Below are positions 39,101 to 51,120 of a stretch of 64,000 bases of DNA, one piece after another. The notes under the pieces were generated by a model, which worked only from the letters and a program-made list of their open reading frames with translations, made no database searches and had not been told where the DNA came from. Position 1 is the first letter of the stretch. The number at the start of each line of letters is the position of its first letter. The position numbers were made by a program, and so were the translations under genes. Source of the stretch: Burhinus oedicnemus (lineage: Eukaryota > Chordata > Aves > Charadriiformes > Burhinidae); assembly GCA_008921705.1 (NCBI GenBank), contig VFFE01006978.1, positions 1,340,180 through 1,404,179 of the forward strand, given 5' to 3'.

Positions 39101-41132
39101 TGGCTGGGGCTGTCACTGTGAAGGCTTTAGATGTGCTTCACTTCGAACAATAGCTGTATGTCCACACTATATTTGTCCTCATTAGTACCAGCAAGGATGT
39201 TTATTCTGTATTGATAGCTGTATTTGCTCTTTATGAGGTGCAGGGATAAGTTTTTCCAGTTGCGAAAACACGTGGGGTTTTTTCCAGTCTAGAAGTGTGG
39301 CAGTTCTATTCCTAAATTTGGTTTTCAGTTTTTTTTTTTCTTTTTCTTAAAAACCTTCAAAGCCATGGTATGCTTGTGGTTAGGCGCAAAATTAGTTCAG
39401 ATATAAAAAAACAAGGGAGGGAATTGGGAAGGGGAAATGCTCAGTCCTAGGCCCTCTATCTCTGTACCCCTTCTGGCTAATATAAATACAGAGAAATTTT
39501 TATATGCAGGCAAGTTCAAAAGGATCCTAAACAGTTTGTCTTCATACATTGTAGTATTGTCATCAGGATACTATTCTCTGTGTATTACTTATGTACCCAG
39601 ATTCTACTTTATATATTGTTTGAAAGCGTTAAGTTACTATAAGTATGCTACAAAAGTGTATGCTTCCTGAGCTGCTACTTAAAGCCGAGAGAAAGAGATG
39701 TGTATTTACAGATAATAAAATGTATTGTTTTGGGGAGGAATATTGTTTCTTTAATTGCTTGTCTGATATCCTCCTTGGAAGATTAAGGATTTTTGGTCGC
39801 AGCTTTGTAGTCTATACCCTGTTTGCTTAATATCTGTCATAAAATGATGTTACTGGCACTGGCGCAGGTAAACCTTGAGCTCGCGTTCAACTCCCTGGTA
39901 GGGTATTGTAAATGGGAAACTGTTGCGTATACATAATCCTGTTAGGCAATATTGTTGTTCAAAATCCTTTTTATTTTTTTCTTTCCCTTCTCACAACAAA
40001 GCTCCTAGGTCTGCGGTGAAGTGTTTTGTGACACATTTTTGAATGGGCCTTTTGCCCGGCTTTCAGTTCTTTAATGCAAGAAGCTTTACCAGGAAACAAG
40101 AATCTCTTTCTTCTCTGTCCGTGTTTATTCAGCTTGGGGCTGTGATGCTGAATATGCAGACAGACACACAAGTCAGATGATCTAACGTGTGATATTATAA
40201 GGTTAGACTTTTCACATGAAATAATTTAAAATCAGTATCGGAGTTGTTATGTCTGCATTTCATGTCTATGCCATCTAAATATGTCTTAATTACTTTTTTA
40301 AAACACAGATTTTTGTGTGTTTTCACACCCCCCAAGGCTGTTCTAAAGTAAATCTTCTCTTGCATTATATTTAATCACATCTTTTGAAAGAGGTGATTAG
40401 TTTGAGACAAGTATTTCTAAATTAGCTTTTGTCACTGAAAAAGGACTGGTATAAAAATAAAGCCTGATCCTGCAAACACTTGCAGATATGCTCAGTCTTA
40501 CTCTCCCAGGTAACTTGCTGCCGTCGCCTATTAAAGGCATTGCCTGAGACAGTCAAAGTGAGCGGTTTTGTAGTTTCATTTTAGCACGAGCCCCATCAGC
40601 CGAGGTTTCCGCAGAAGTGCATCATTAGTCATGCGGTTAGTACCTTTGTTTAGAGTATTGACCTGCACGAGGTTTTGCAGGATCGGATCAAATTATTGGT
40701 ATTAGTGACTTTGTTCCAGTTATTAGTCTGGTATATTTTAAAATCTTGGTTAGAATGAGCTTTCAGGGGTCGCCTTTGAGATGTTTCTGTTAAATTGATG
40801 CATGTATTTAGTTGTTGTAATGTTAAAAGCTGAATATAATTTACAGCAACCTGGGAGAATACTGGGCGCTGAGATTTATTTTTTTTTTTCAAGGCATTTC
40901 ATACTTTATATTCTCCTTTATATGCTTAGTCTTTGAAGGAGATGTGGTGAACTGCTGTCAGAATTTTTTCCAGCTGGTTTTCTGTTTTAAGTTTTTTGTT
41001 GTATATCTGATGTTGCCTTTGGGTGGTTTGGGGCAATTAAAGGGATTACTGGCCCCAGAGCAGAGGCTGGCCAAAGCAAATGGGCTCACAAGTCCAACGT
41101 TTTATTTTACAACCCAAAGTATCACCTTAAAC

Positions 41133-41151
41133 TAAATTAGCTGCTAATTTA
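41133..41151. promoter_or_regulatory. 19-bp perfect inverted repeat with TAAT half-sites
   Basis: Two perfect 9-bp complementary arms (TAAATTAGC and its complement) flank a single central T. Each arm holds an ATTAG/CTAAT core of the kind bound by homeodomain proteins. A dimeric homeodomain site or a small hairpin is possible; chance in AT-rich intron DNA is also possible. Confidence 0.3.
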
Positions 41152-44100
41152 AGCTAACACACAGGTCTGGCTCTTCTCTCTTACAACCCCACGTTTAGGT
41201 TTTTCAGCTTTCAGAAATACATAGCTTTTGAGATTGAACAGAGTAGGAGAATCAGATCCACTATGTCTGTTTTCAGGGACTCAAACTTTTTTTTTTTTCC
41301 TGCATATGCGAGTGCCTTCAGCAGAACTCGGTAATCATGTTTGAAAGGTAGCATATGCATGCACATCACACTCCTGGCTTGGGGAAACGGAGGAGCCAAC
41401 AACAGATAGTGAGCCGTGGCTTAGCGGTTCTTAAGTTTTTTAGTAGCCGTTTTTAAGATTTTTTTAATATGTTTTTTTTCATGGTGGTTGGAGGCACTAG
41501 CAACGTTTCTAAACCACATGATCTGATAAGGGATCCCATGTCTCCTCTCCATCTTTGTGGCAGAGGAACTCATTCCGATATCGCCAACTTCAAAGTCTTG
41601 CAATGCATGATAGAGACTTTTTAAAGTTCCTGCGCTACTGGGATGAGGTGGAGATGCTCAGCTTAATCTCCTTGTATCCTGCCTTTTTGACAAAGTTCCT
41701 AACTTTCAAAATCAAAAAAAGCTTTAAAAAGATTCAGCCTTAAAGACCTACATACCAGAAGGCAAAAATAAGACTCTTTACGGATTCACATAAATTCATA
41801 AATTTTTAATATGTTTTAGCTTTGTATTTGTTGTTTAAACGGATAATACAGAGTCACAGGTCTCTCGTGCCTTCTGCTTTCGGAGAACCAGCGGTAAATA
41901 CTGGAGGCACCATGTGCACATGCAGAGTCCTTGCATATATTTTTTCATGGCGATAAGGCTCCCAAAAAAATGCCGAATACCACCATGGAGGTGGTAACAA
42001 CTGTCCCCATCACGACATTGCTTTTAATGTCTGTCTTGGGACTGCTGGTCATGGGAAGATGCAGCTTCTGAGGCAGATGTAGGTATAGCACAGCTGGGCT
42101 GGGGTAACTCGGGCACCTCGGTACCCAAGTGTCCCCCGGGAGTAGGACTGTCTGGTGAATTGCCCCTGCGCTGACATCTCCCATAACAGGAGCCAGGGTA
42201 AGGTAGATGTGAAACTGGAAAACAAGCCAATACACCCTGATGACCAGCAATGTGGTTCCTGTGTTTACAGGAGGAGGTGTGGAGAAAGGCAAGGGGAACC
42301 ATGCATCCTACCGACCGTTGAACTTTGTTCTCGCATCCTCACCCCTCCAGTGGTATTTGTGGGAACGGTCTGGATACGGGGACCCCCTTTGTCTTCTTCT
42401 CCCAGAAATTTGTGATATTGAACTCAGTCAGGAGGGACGTTGGATTTTATTTTCTTATTATTACTTTTTTTTTTTTTCTACAAGGCAATTGCCTCCAGTT
42501 TCAAAAATGCCTTTTGCCTGTGGACGTGACCCGGTGGCACCATTGCCTGTCTCAGCAAAACCAGCTGGCTGCTCTGGGGCGTGCTAAATCCCCGGCAGGT
42601 TTTTAACCTGTCACAAGATGGGGTGTCATCTCCTGCTGGACTGAGATGTTCAAATCCAGCTCGGAGGTTTTTCAAAATTACCTGTTTCGCACAAATAAGG
42701 GATTCATAATGGTGTTTTACGGTCACAGCAGGGGCGGTGTCTGCGAGCAGCTCATGGCTGGCTCTTGCTGAAACTAGTCCCAACAGCAGCCACTCGCTTG
42801 GGTTACGGTGGCTGCGGGGCTGGCTGCTGACCGTAATCCTGTCTTTGGGGTATGAAGTCAGCCATGAAGTGTCTAATTAAAATACCTGGGTCTGGATGAC
42901 TTAATGATTTTTGACAATAACAAAATTACTGGCAATAATAAAAGTTCCTTGAAAAACAAGAAGTGGCACTGCAAAATTGTTGCAGCGCTTAACGTTGGAA
43001 TGGGACACAGAGCTGCCCCTTGTATTTGTGACCCTTATTTTTAAGAATTTCTCTCCAATTGTTGTAGTCTGTGAATTGAAATAATGTCATGTCTCTTCCT
43101 GAATATTCACAAAATTGGGCAGTGCCATGGCCAGCTCCCCAGTCCCTGTGGAACTGGATGGGTTTAGTGGCTGTAGTAGCTTGGGAGGCTGATATATTAC
43201 TGAGTTTCCTTTCAGTTTGTGATTTTTTTTTTTTTTTAAAAGTATGTGTGGTCTGTTAAATCATTTGCCTGTGCAGTCAGAGGTTAGAAGGAGCATCTTC
43301 CAGAGATCAAGAATTTGAAATTATTTTTGAAATTAAAGGCTTGATTCTGTGAAAAGCTTAATGGGCATTTAGTTATGCTCTGGAGTAGTTCACTGGGCTT
43401 CAAATGGGAATTAAAAATAAGAAAAACTCGGAATGAAGGTTGTCGCTGCACAGGACTCTGCGGCCCAGGCAAAGTTGCTGCTCCAGTGCTCCAGCTCCCC
43501 TGGAAACCTGGCAGGGATGGGGTGGGATATTTGCAAGAGGGTAGGGCTTTTTTTGTCTGTCTTTTCCTAGGACAGAGGAAAAGAAAGTAGCTCCTGATTT
43601 TCCTGTATGCGTAAAGTGGAGAGCAAAGCTTTCAGAGGAAATACAAGGTCTGGAAGGGAAAGCAGCCATTTCCTTCTTCCTCCCACTTTCCTCTTCGCTT
43701 CCCTGTCCCTCCCCCGTTGCTGGGAGGATCTTGGAATGCTGCAGAGATTCGGGCTCAAGACTTATTTTGTAGTGAGATGTGAATCAGGAGACCGGTTGGG
43801 GGTTACGACTTCATGTAATTTTTCTGAGGTTCACGTTAAGTACGGAGCTGGAGGCAGCGCTCCCGAGGCCTGCCCTGGCCAGGCAGCCTGTTGGGGCGTC
43901 AGCCTCTGCGTTGCCTCAGGAAACTGCAAGTTCATAGACGTAAAAAAAGTGTCTCTTGACCATTCTACTTTAAGAATAGGATAGATAATTTGGCGTTCCC
44001 TGTTTCAGAGAGTTGGTGCTCTGCGTTGCTCAGAAAATTGCCATCCTTTAGCATGAAAAGTTGCAGCTTTGGGGCGTGTGAAGCAACGCGCACAATGTTT

Positions 44101-44158
44101 GCCTGCAAATGAAACCAAGCAGGTTGTTCAAACAACCATCAGGTTGGTCTCCTCACTC

Positions 44159-44176
44159 TTTTTTTTTTTTTTTTTT
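44159..44176 (+). repeat. T18 homopolymer
   Basis: Eighteen T residues on the sense strand of intron 1, with no recognisable retroelement attached. Confidence 0.95.
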
Positions 44177-44665
44177 CCTAATGCTTGCAGCAAATAACCA
44201 GCAGAACTAAATTCAAAGCGACTCCTCATGAGAGAGGTAGGACAGCTCGGGAAATACACAGTAATACAGGATAAATATGTTGTTTTAGTGATGCCTTAGT
44301 ACAGCATCACAGAGGGGCAGGAGGAGAGACACCTCGCCACCTCTGAGTGTTTGGACCACTGTGTAAAATACTTTGGAATTATTTTTTTTTTTTCCCTCTT
44401 TTCTATCCTCCGCTGGCTTGCCTGACAGCAGTGGCAGAATACCTCCTGCTCCTCCTGTGGTTACAGCCTGGAAGTAGCTGCTGAAAGAGCTTCTATGGAA
44501 TAAAATTGAGGGGTAATAGGGGCCAGAGAGCAGCATGGCTGCACTTTGTGTGTTATCTATGATGCCTCACAGAGCTTCTTTAATAGAAGAGATTTCTTCT
44601 CCGTTGTCCTTGTGTTAGTGGGGCACAAGCCTACAAGCAAAAAAAAAAAAATGGCATAAGTGAAT

Positions 44666-44686
44666 ATTAATGAAATCTTCATTAAT
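44666..44686. promoter_or_regulatory. 21-bp inverted repeat of ATTAATGAA arms
   Basis: Perfect 9-bp arms (ATTAATGAA at 44666-44674 and its complement at 44678-44686) are separated by ATC. Each arm carries ATTA, the homeodomain core, in opposite orientation, and the next 100 bases include a TTATGCAATC C/EBP-like motif at about 44751. The cluster resembles part of an enhancer, but only motif evidence exists. Confidence 0.33.
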
Positions 44687-45089
44687 TATCACCAGAGCAG
44701 ACTCTGGGAGAATTGGGTTGCATTTTCAGTGGATTTAAATATAACTTTGGTTATGCAATCCTGTTAAACATTGTTGCAGTATGTCGCTGAGAATGCTCGT
44801 TATATTTGCTATATAAAGATTACGACTTTGGGGAGGAGGGATTAAAGTTTTAGCGGCGGTTGCCATCTTTCTTGTGGTCACAACAGTGAACTGTTAAATG
44901 TGGAGAAGAGGGGGGAAGCTGTGGGTAAGCCAGATCTTCCATCTGCCTGGAAACCCAACCTTTAATGCTGTTAAGTCAAACCAGAGGAAACTCTGTGAGC
45001 TTTTCTTTGGGGTGCAAAATTCTTCGGAAGGGGGACATGTTCAAACGGTGGGAAACATTTTCATCTGAGTGTGAGGCTTTTATATCATC

Positions 45090-45128
45090 TATACAGATTA
45101 ATATATATATGTGTGTATATATATAATA
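45090..45128. repeat. TA/TG simple repeat
   Basis: Alternating TATATATATGTGTGTATATATATA microsatellite of ordinary type within intron 1. Confidence 0.8.
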
Positions 45129-46481
45129 AGAAAAAAATAATTCTGAAAGGAAACATTGGCTTCAGGCAAATCAAAGTGCTCGGTTCCCCACAAAATTTGA
45201 GATTTTTTTATTTTGCTGAGAATAGTGGCCAAAATGAAAATAGAAATTACTTTTTTTTGTAATTGAGTCAAAACCCTGTACCCAAGGACTAGCAGTGCCT
45301 CTGCCCGCCCATGTCATAGTCTGTGTTGCTGATTGCTGGAGCTGCTTGGCATTTTCAGCCTGCGAATTTTTCCCTTAGAGCCATGTTTTGCATTCTTCTT
45401 GCTGTTATGAACCTAAGTGTGTCCCTTTGGCCTGCTCGTTTCTGTTAGTGAAAGTCTGAGCTCGAGTAAGGGAAGGCAGGTCTGCCTGCGCTCACAGCGT
45501 TGGTGCAGCGGGGTATGGCTGAGGGGGTTGATGTTCAGATGCTGTTCTGCAATGTATTTCATTCACACCAAGCAGCACTTGCTTCAACAAGTCATTTGCT
45601 GACCTCAGTTAAAGCGATGTCTGCAGACTGATAGCTCTAATTGGACATAAGGCACCTGGTGTATCAGTGATTAAAAATAAGAAATGTTATGACTGGTTAT
45701 TGTACAACTGGCTTGAAACTACTGGATAATGATGGTACATTTGCTGTCAGATTAGGTCATGAAGCAGCTTTACTGCAGCTTGGAAAATGAGGATCAAAAA
45801 TAGTCCTCTGATTAAAACTTGAGCTTTTGGAAAGCTCTTCAGAGAAGAAAGATGTGCAAATGCAGATGTATGGGAGAAATTAAGCAGTCTGGATATGCAC
45901 AGTTCTTGAATTTAAAGAGAATAATTGATTGAACCACTGTGCTAGCTCATTTCTCACAGCCACCCTGTCTTAACAAAATTAAATGAAACATCAGAATGAT
46001 CTGGGAATAAGCTGCATAAAATACAATCCATAATGGGTCAATGTATTAACATAGTGAATTTAGTAGTGTCTGTGGATGTGTGGTTGTTCTGCATGTACCA
46101 GTGTCAGCCTGCAATAGCACTTGTCTTGGTTTAGATGTATGAATTTCTCCCACATTTAGAAAAAAAATATTTCATACGCTTTATCACACATTTATCAGCA
46201 GTAAAATAATTTTTCTTTGAAACAACATTTCCTTTCTGATATCATTGGTAATTGGTCTCCTCCTCCTCCGCCCTTCGCTGCAGCAGCGTGGTTCCATCAA
46301 CCACAGGGAATCCTATGAGTCCCTTACATCCTGCCAGGCAGTTTTTAAACACCAGGAAAAAAAAGAATGTTTGAACTGATAAAGAAAAATGATTAGGTTC
46401 TCATTTTGCTGCCATTGTGTTGCTTTCTTTCCTTTGCATCAAGCAGAAAAGCATCAACTGTGCTGGAGTTGTGCTATTGGG

Positions 46482-46765
46482 TTCACAGAATCACAGGGGT
46501 TGGAAGGGACCTCTGGAGATCATCTAGTCCAACCCCCCTGCCAGAGCAGGGTCACCTAGAGCAGGTTGCACAGGACGGCGTCCAGGTGGGTTTGGAATGT
46601 CTACAGAGTTGGAGACTCACCACCTCTCTGGGCAGCCTGTTCCAGTGCTCTGCCACCCTCAAAGGAAAGAAGTTCTTCCGCATGTTTAGATGGAACTTCC
46701 TACGGTGAAGTTTGTGCCCATTTCCTCTTGTCCTGTCACTGGGCACCACTGCAAAAGTTCCTAGA
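46482..46765 (-). mobile_element. CR1 LINE 3' end, antisense, with ORF2 remnant
   Basis: Read on the - strand, this ends in the CR1 3' sequence (complement of TTCACAGAATCACAGGGGTTG at its + strand left edge) and includes the CATCTAGTCCAACCCCCCTG stretch. Just 5' of this on the - strand, translation gives [19 protein letters not shown] and [11 protein letters not shown], the well-known C-terminal end of the CR1 ORF2 reverse transcriptase. The frame is then lost by a small indel. It is 5'-truncated and immobile, and lies antisense in CABLES1 intron 1. The 5' boundary is approximate. Confidence 0.92.
46620..46755 (-). pseudogene. CR1 ORF2 C-terminal fragment, broken
   Basis: Part of the element above. 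The deduced peptide matches the last part of CR1 ORF2 from the TRGNGHKL region to LPREVV, after which a frameshift replaces the expected continuation. No reverse-transcriptase or endonuclease catalytic motif is retained, so this is a dead fragment. Confidence 0.75.
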
Positions 46766-47760
46766 GGCTGAATCTGGTTAGTATTGGGCACAGGCCTATT
46801 TGGCCTCTGTATCTGTCAAGCTTGAAGGAGTCCAGCCTAAACCTGTTCACTGTGACTGTTTTATGTGCCAGCTAACTGGCTGAGTTTTAGGTGAGACCTG
46901 TAGCTGCGATGGAGAAGGGCTTGGGGACAGGCGGCAGCTACGGGAGCAGTTGCCAGCCATGCAGGAACAGCAAGTCTATCGCTGTGATTTGAGGATTGTT
47001 TTGGGCTGATCCCACTGAGGGCAGCAGGTCTTTTTCTCCTTCACAAAACCCAATAAAAGCTGATAACTAATTGGGTTTTTTTCCCACTTGTGTGCTTGTT
47101 AGAGGGATCGATTCCCTTACCTGACTGGCTGCAGGAGACCTTCTGCAGGCATGATGCAAGAGGTGGGTAGATGGCTGAAGCAGCACGGTGCCTTTTGGTC
47201 ACAGCATAAACTTATTAGCATAAATGAGGCTGGTTTAAACCAATTATGAAGTCATAGTTTGCAGGAGGTCTATGCAGGGGCTGACGTTTACTTCATTTAA
47301 TTTATTTTGGTGTCAGGATGTTCTGTAGGTCTCTGAAGGTTAAGTTGTCGACAAGGACAGTTCCTCCAGCTGCGGGCTATTCTGCGTGTAAGGTACCAGA
47401 GTTTGATAAGTCTTAACAGCATTCACTTTTTAAAACCTCATGCTCATCCTAGACAAAATTCAGTATAGTGTGGGTTGGCATCTGTTTAACTGATATCTGT
47501 TTACACCTGGCCCAAGCCCATTTTTGTATATTAAAAGTGATGCTACATTGAAGTAGGTTTTGCCTGTTGTCTATGTCAGGGACAGGATTTATGGTACTGA
47601 TAAAGGGTCACGATCACAGTGATCCAGTTGCCTCCTGCTCCTTCTGCAGCAGCTCCATTAGCCTGGACACTTACAAGGCATTTGCTCAGTGTTGGAGAGG
47701 AGTGAGGAACAGAAAATTACGGGAGAACAGAAAATCATCTAATGAGACAAACAAGCAATG

Positions 47761-47804
47761 TCAAATACGGTGTACCCCAAGCTCAAATACGACGTACCCC
47801 AAGC
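47761..47804. repeat. 22-bp tandem duplication
   Basis: Two head-to-tail 22-bp units beginning TCAAATACG and ending GTACCCCAAGC, differing at two adjacent bases. A short local duplication within intron 1. Confidence 0.85.
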
Positions 47805-50275
47805 TCAGAGGTTAGCACGAGCCTCATGCGTATTCAGATTGCCATGTGCTCTGCTGGAAAGCCACAGAAATGCTCCTGGTGATGAGCATGGTCCCAGCTA
47901 GCTGGGGCAATCAAATTCCCTTGCCTGTTTATCAGTGTTCTCAAGCTGAAAGGGTGATAGAAAGTGTTTCCTGATCAGCATGATAAATGGAATTTTGCAT
48001 GATAAGTATGTTTACAGCAGGACAGATGTACTAATAACACGTCCCCTAAAGACTTCAAATGAGCAATAAAAGAACCAAATCTCTGCTGAAAATGCTGGCA
48101 GCGGTAGTATTAATTGTGTAAGTTACAGCTGATAATTGTCTTGTTTCATTTGAATGAGGCAGTCAGCTATTAATGGCTTGTGCTCCGTAGTACCGAAACA
48201 GCAGACTGCGCAAAATTTGTCAGTCTGGATAATATAGTTACATATTAGCAATGCATCCTAATGGACATACTGTAGTGGCTAGGGAAGGGAAGAAGTGTTA
48301 CAGTTAATTTCTAATGCTGTTTCATCTTTTATATCAAAATACTTGCTTATGTGCCTTCAGGAAGAGAACTTACTTTTCTTATCTACAAATTGTTTGATGT
48401 AAGACAATGCCTGCAGTAAAAAAACAAGTTCTCTTTGTGGTTATTGAGGATTGAAATGGAGAATGACTAATTAGCCGTCTTGTTCCACTTATCTTTTCCA
48501 CACTGGTGATATGAATTAAAATCTTACCCTTGTTCTTATGTGTGTAAGATCCCACTGTTCTGCAAATCTGTTACAGAGCATGCATAAGTGTGCAAGTGCA
48601 TAGGGATACACATATATATAATATAGACGTCGCCTGAAAACCTGTTAGAGTAAGTTATCAAGCCTAATTTTTAAAATAGCAGTAAAATGAAGTCCACATT
48701 GGTGATCATAGTAGGTATTGTGCCGGGTTTACAGTTAAATAAAGATCTTGTAGGTAACTAACCAAATTTAAAACCCTGCTGGTCCAAATTGAATTACTTT
48801 TTGTGACATCCTAATTCATTTGCATTCCCAAAGCGTGTTTCATTTCATCTGCGGTGAGTTGAGCTGCAGATAGTATCCCAGAGGAGCACACTTCTAGCAG
48901 TCCTAACCCACATCCCTGCTCTGGCTGATTAATCTGTAAATCCTTCAAATTTTCTCTCCCATGCTATTACATCAAAGCATACCTGAGTAAAACATGTGAG
49001 CAGAATCCTGAAATGTGTTCCCTTAGCATGAGAAGGACTCTTTGTGTGTTTCATTAGGCAACACTTTGGGGTTTTTTTTTTATGGGGAAACAGGCGGTTG
49101 ACTTTCTAAAGAGTGCAAGATGTGCTCATTGGTTAGCAAAAGAGAGCTTATGGCCTGGAAAAACTGCCTGGAGATGCTCCGTAAAAATTGTCCTTGGTTC
49201 CTTGTAACCTTTCATCAACTTAATTTATTGCTAACGAGCTGCAAGTTCATTGCAATTCATTGCAGATCTTTAAAATTGCTACCGAGTCAGATGACAAAGT
49301 GCCTTGTTTTATGTTATCAAGAAAAATCTTCCGATTGATGGAGGACTAGGCAGTAGCGCAACTCTGAAAAAAGTCTTGGGCCCCTTGTCTCTAAAGGGTG
49401 TCGGTGGAAGTGCAGCGATTTTGAGAAGGGGAAGGAGGCGGAAGACCAGAAAACCAGAAAGTCATTGTTAGCATGCATCCGCATAAGTTTTATTGTTATG
49501 CGTGCTCACTCTAGGGAAATGGTAATGTGATTGATTTGTTCCAGGCAGATAGGCAAAGCCTTAAATATCAAATATATCCACTCCTGCATTGGCTATTTGT
49601 TTTTTCTTCCTAAAACTGTCTAAAAAGTGCATGTATATAAGCAAATGAAACACCGACAAGAAAAAATACCGAAATAAAGCATCTTGGGTAAAGAAGAGCT
49701 AAATACTTTTTTGCATCTATAGTCATGGCATTTGCCATCCAAATGCGACATCTGCCTCAGGTTGTTCTTAGCACAGCTGCAGTTGTAACCACAACACTAC
49801 TCCTGCCAGACCCTGGAAATCATTCAGACTAAGTCAGGGTACGGCACCTCAGCTTTGAGAGGACCAAAGACTGCATCGGCTCGCGTTCCTGTGCTGGGTG
49901 TTTTTCAGGTCTGGTGCTGTGATTTGCTGCTGAGCTTCCCAGACATTTGGAGACAGCCACCTCGAGCAGCTGGCTTTGACTGCTGGGAAGATTTGGAAGT
50001 ATTGAGTGGTGTCTTACACCCTTCTAAATGCTTTGTTAGTAAAGCTTATGGCAATCCCTTTTGACAGGAGAGAGGTCCATCATCAAATGCGGGATTGTGG
50101 AAGCCATCCCTGCCTCTGCTGAGCCTCAGAAGCAGAGGAGGGAGATCCACTAACAAACTGCCCCTTCTGAGACTTTACTGTCATTTTTAGACTTTTTGCC
50201 CCCACTTCCTATGTGTATAGGCCCCCATCTGAAGTAATGTACAGGTTATATAAACTCACCATAGGCAGCTTGATG

Positions 50276-50314
50276 TTTGTGTTAACAATTTGTTTGTGTT
50301 AACAATTTGTTTTG
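50276..50314. repeat. 17-bp tandem duplication (GTTAACAATTTGTTTGT)
   Basis: Two copies of a 17-bp unit, the second followed by TTTTGTG. Each copy contains GTTAAC, an HNF1-like half-site, but slippage in AT-rich DNA is sufficient explanation. Confidence 0.8.
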
Positions 50315-50986
50315 TGATGGGAATAGCTGGGTAACTCAGATCCTCCAGACTTTCTGTGAGGTTAGGGTGTGAACCTGTTCTCAATTAATCATCTCTACCA
50401 GAAGATGAGTTGCAAGTATATTATTAATGATTGCTTTATCTATTTGTTTTCTTATATGCATTGTAGATTAGATCAGGTCAAGGGCTCAAGAGACATTTGA
50501 AGTGGGTCACTGTGACACTAGGGGTGGGTCAGCCAACCTCATCCCTTCTTCGTTGCATAAAATGAATGCAACATATCTTTTGGATGAACTGGGGAGAGTC
50601 TGAGCGTGTCAGGAATCATCACTGGAGTTATTTGGTACAGCAATCACTGTGCTTTAAGAGGGCTGCCTGTTCTTGCATCTGCCTGAGCTGCTGCCTCTGG
50701 TTCTTCTGGCACAGCATGGCTGTACATGGAGATTGTGAATACAGCACCGACACGGGTGAACCAAGGCAGGGGAGCTCGCCAAGTACATGAACGTGAAGTT
50801 TGGGTCTTGTGCTGCCTTCTAATAATCCTGGTCTAAAAACAGCCCTCTAAATTGCACTTTGTTGGCCAGATTTGTCACTATGAGATGCTTTTTATTGCTC
50901 TGATAATATAAAATATCAGTGGACCCGATCTAGCAGCACGCTCTGGCAGCTTTCCTCACTTTTGGTGTGTTGATGAATCTGCTTTT

Positions 50987-51120
50987 AGAATAGAATAGAA
51001 CAGAATAAAATATTTCTGTTGAAAGGGACCTGCAACGATCATCTAGTCCAACTGCATGATCACTTCAGGGCTGACCAAAATTTCAGGCATGTATTAAGGG
51101 CATTGCCCAAATTTCTTGGA
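50987..51120 (-). mobile_element. CR1-family fragment, antisense, (ATTCT)-tailed
   Basis: On the + strand the fragment begins with an AGAATAGAATAGAACAGAAT tail, followed by GAAAGGGACCTGCAACGATC, ATCTAGTCCAACTGC and CACTTCAGGGCTGACCAAAA. This is the reverse complement of the 3' end of a CR1-like subfamily with ATTCT-type terminal repeats. It is short, diverged and 5'-truncated. Subfamily assignment is not possible by eye. Confidence 0.75.

Noticed and set aside
41945..42292. 115-codon frame on - with a hydrophobic C-terminus
   Set aside because: The hydrophobic end resembles a membrane segment, but there is no family similarity and a second - frame overlaps it. Treated as chance.
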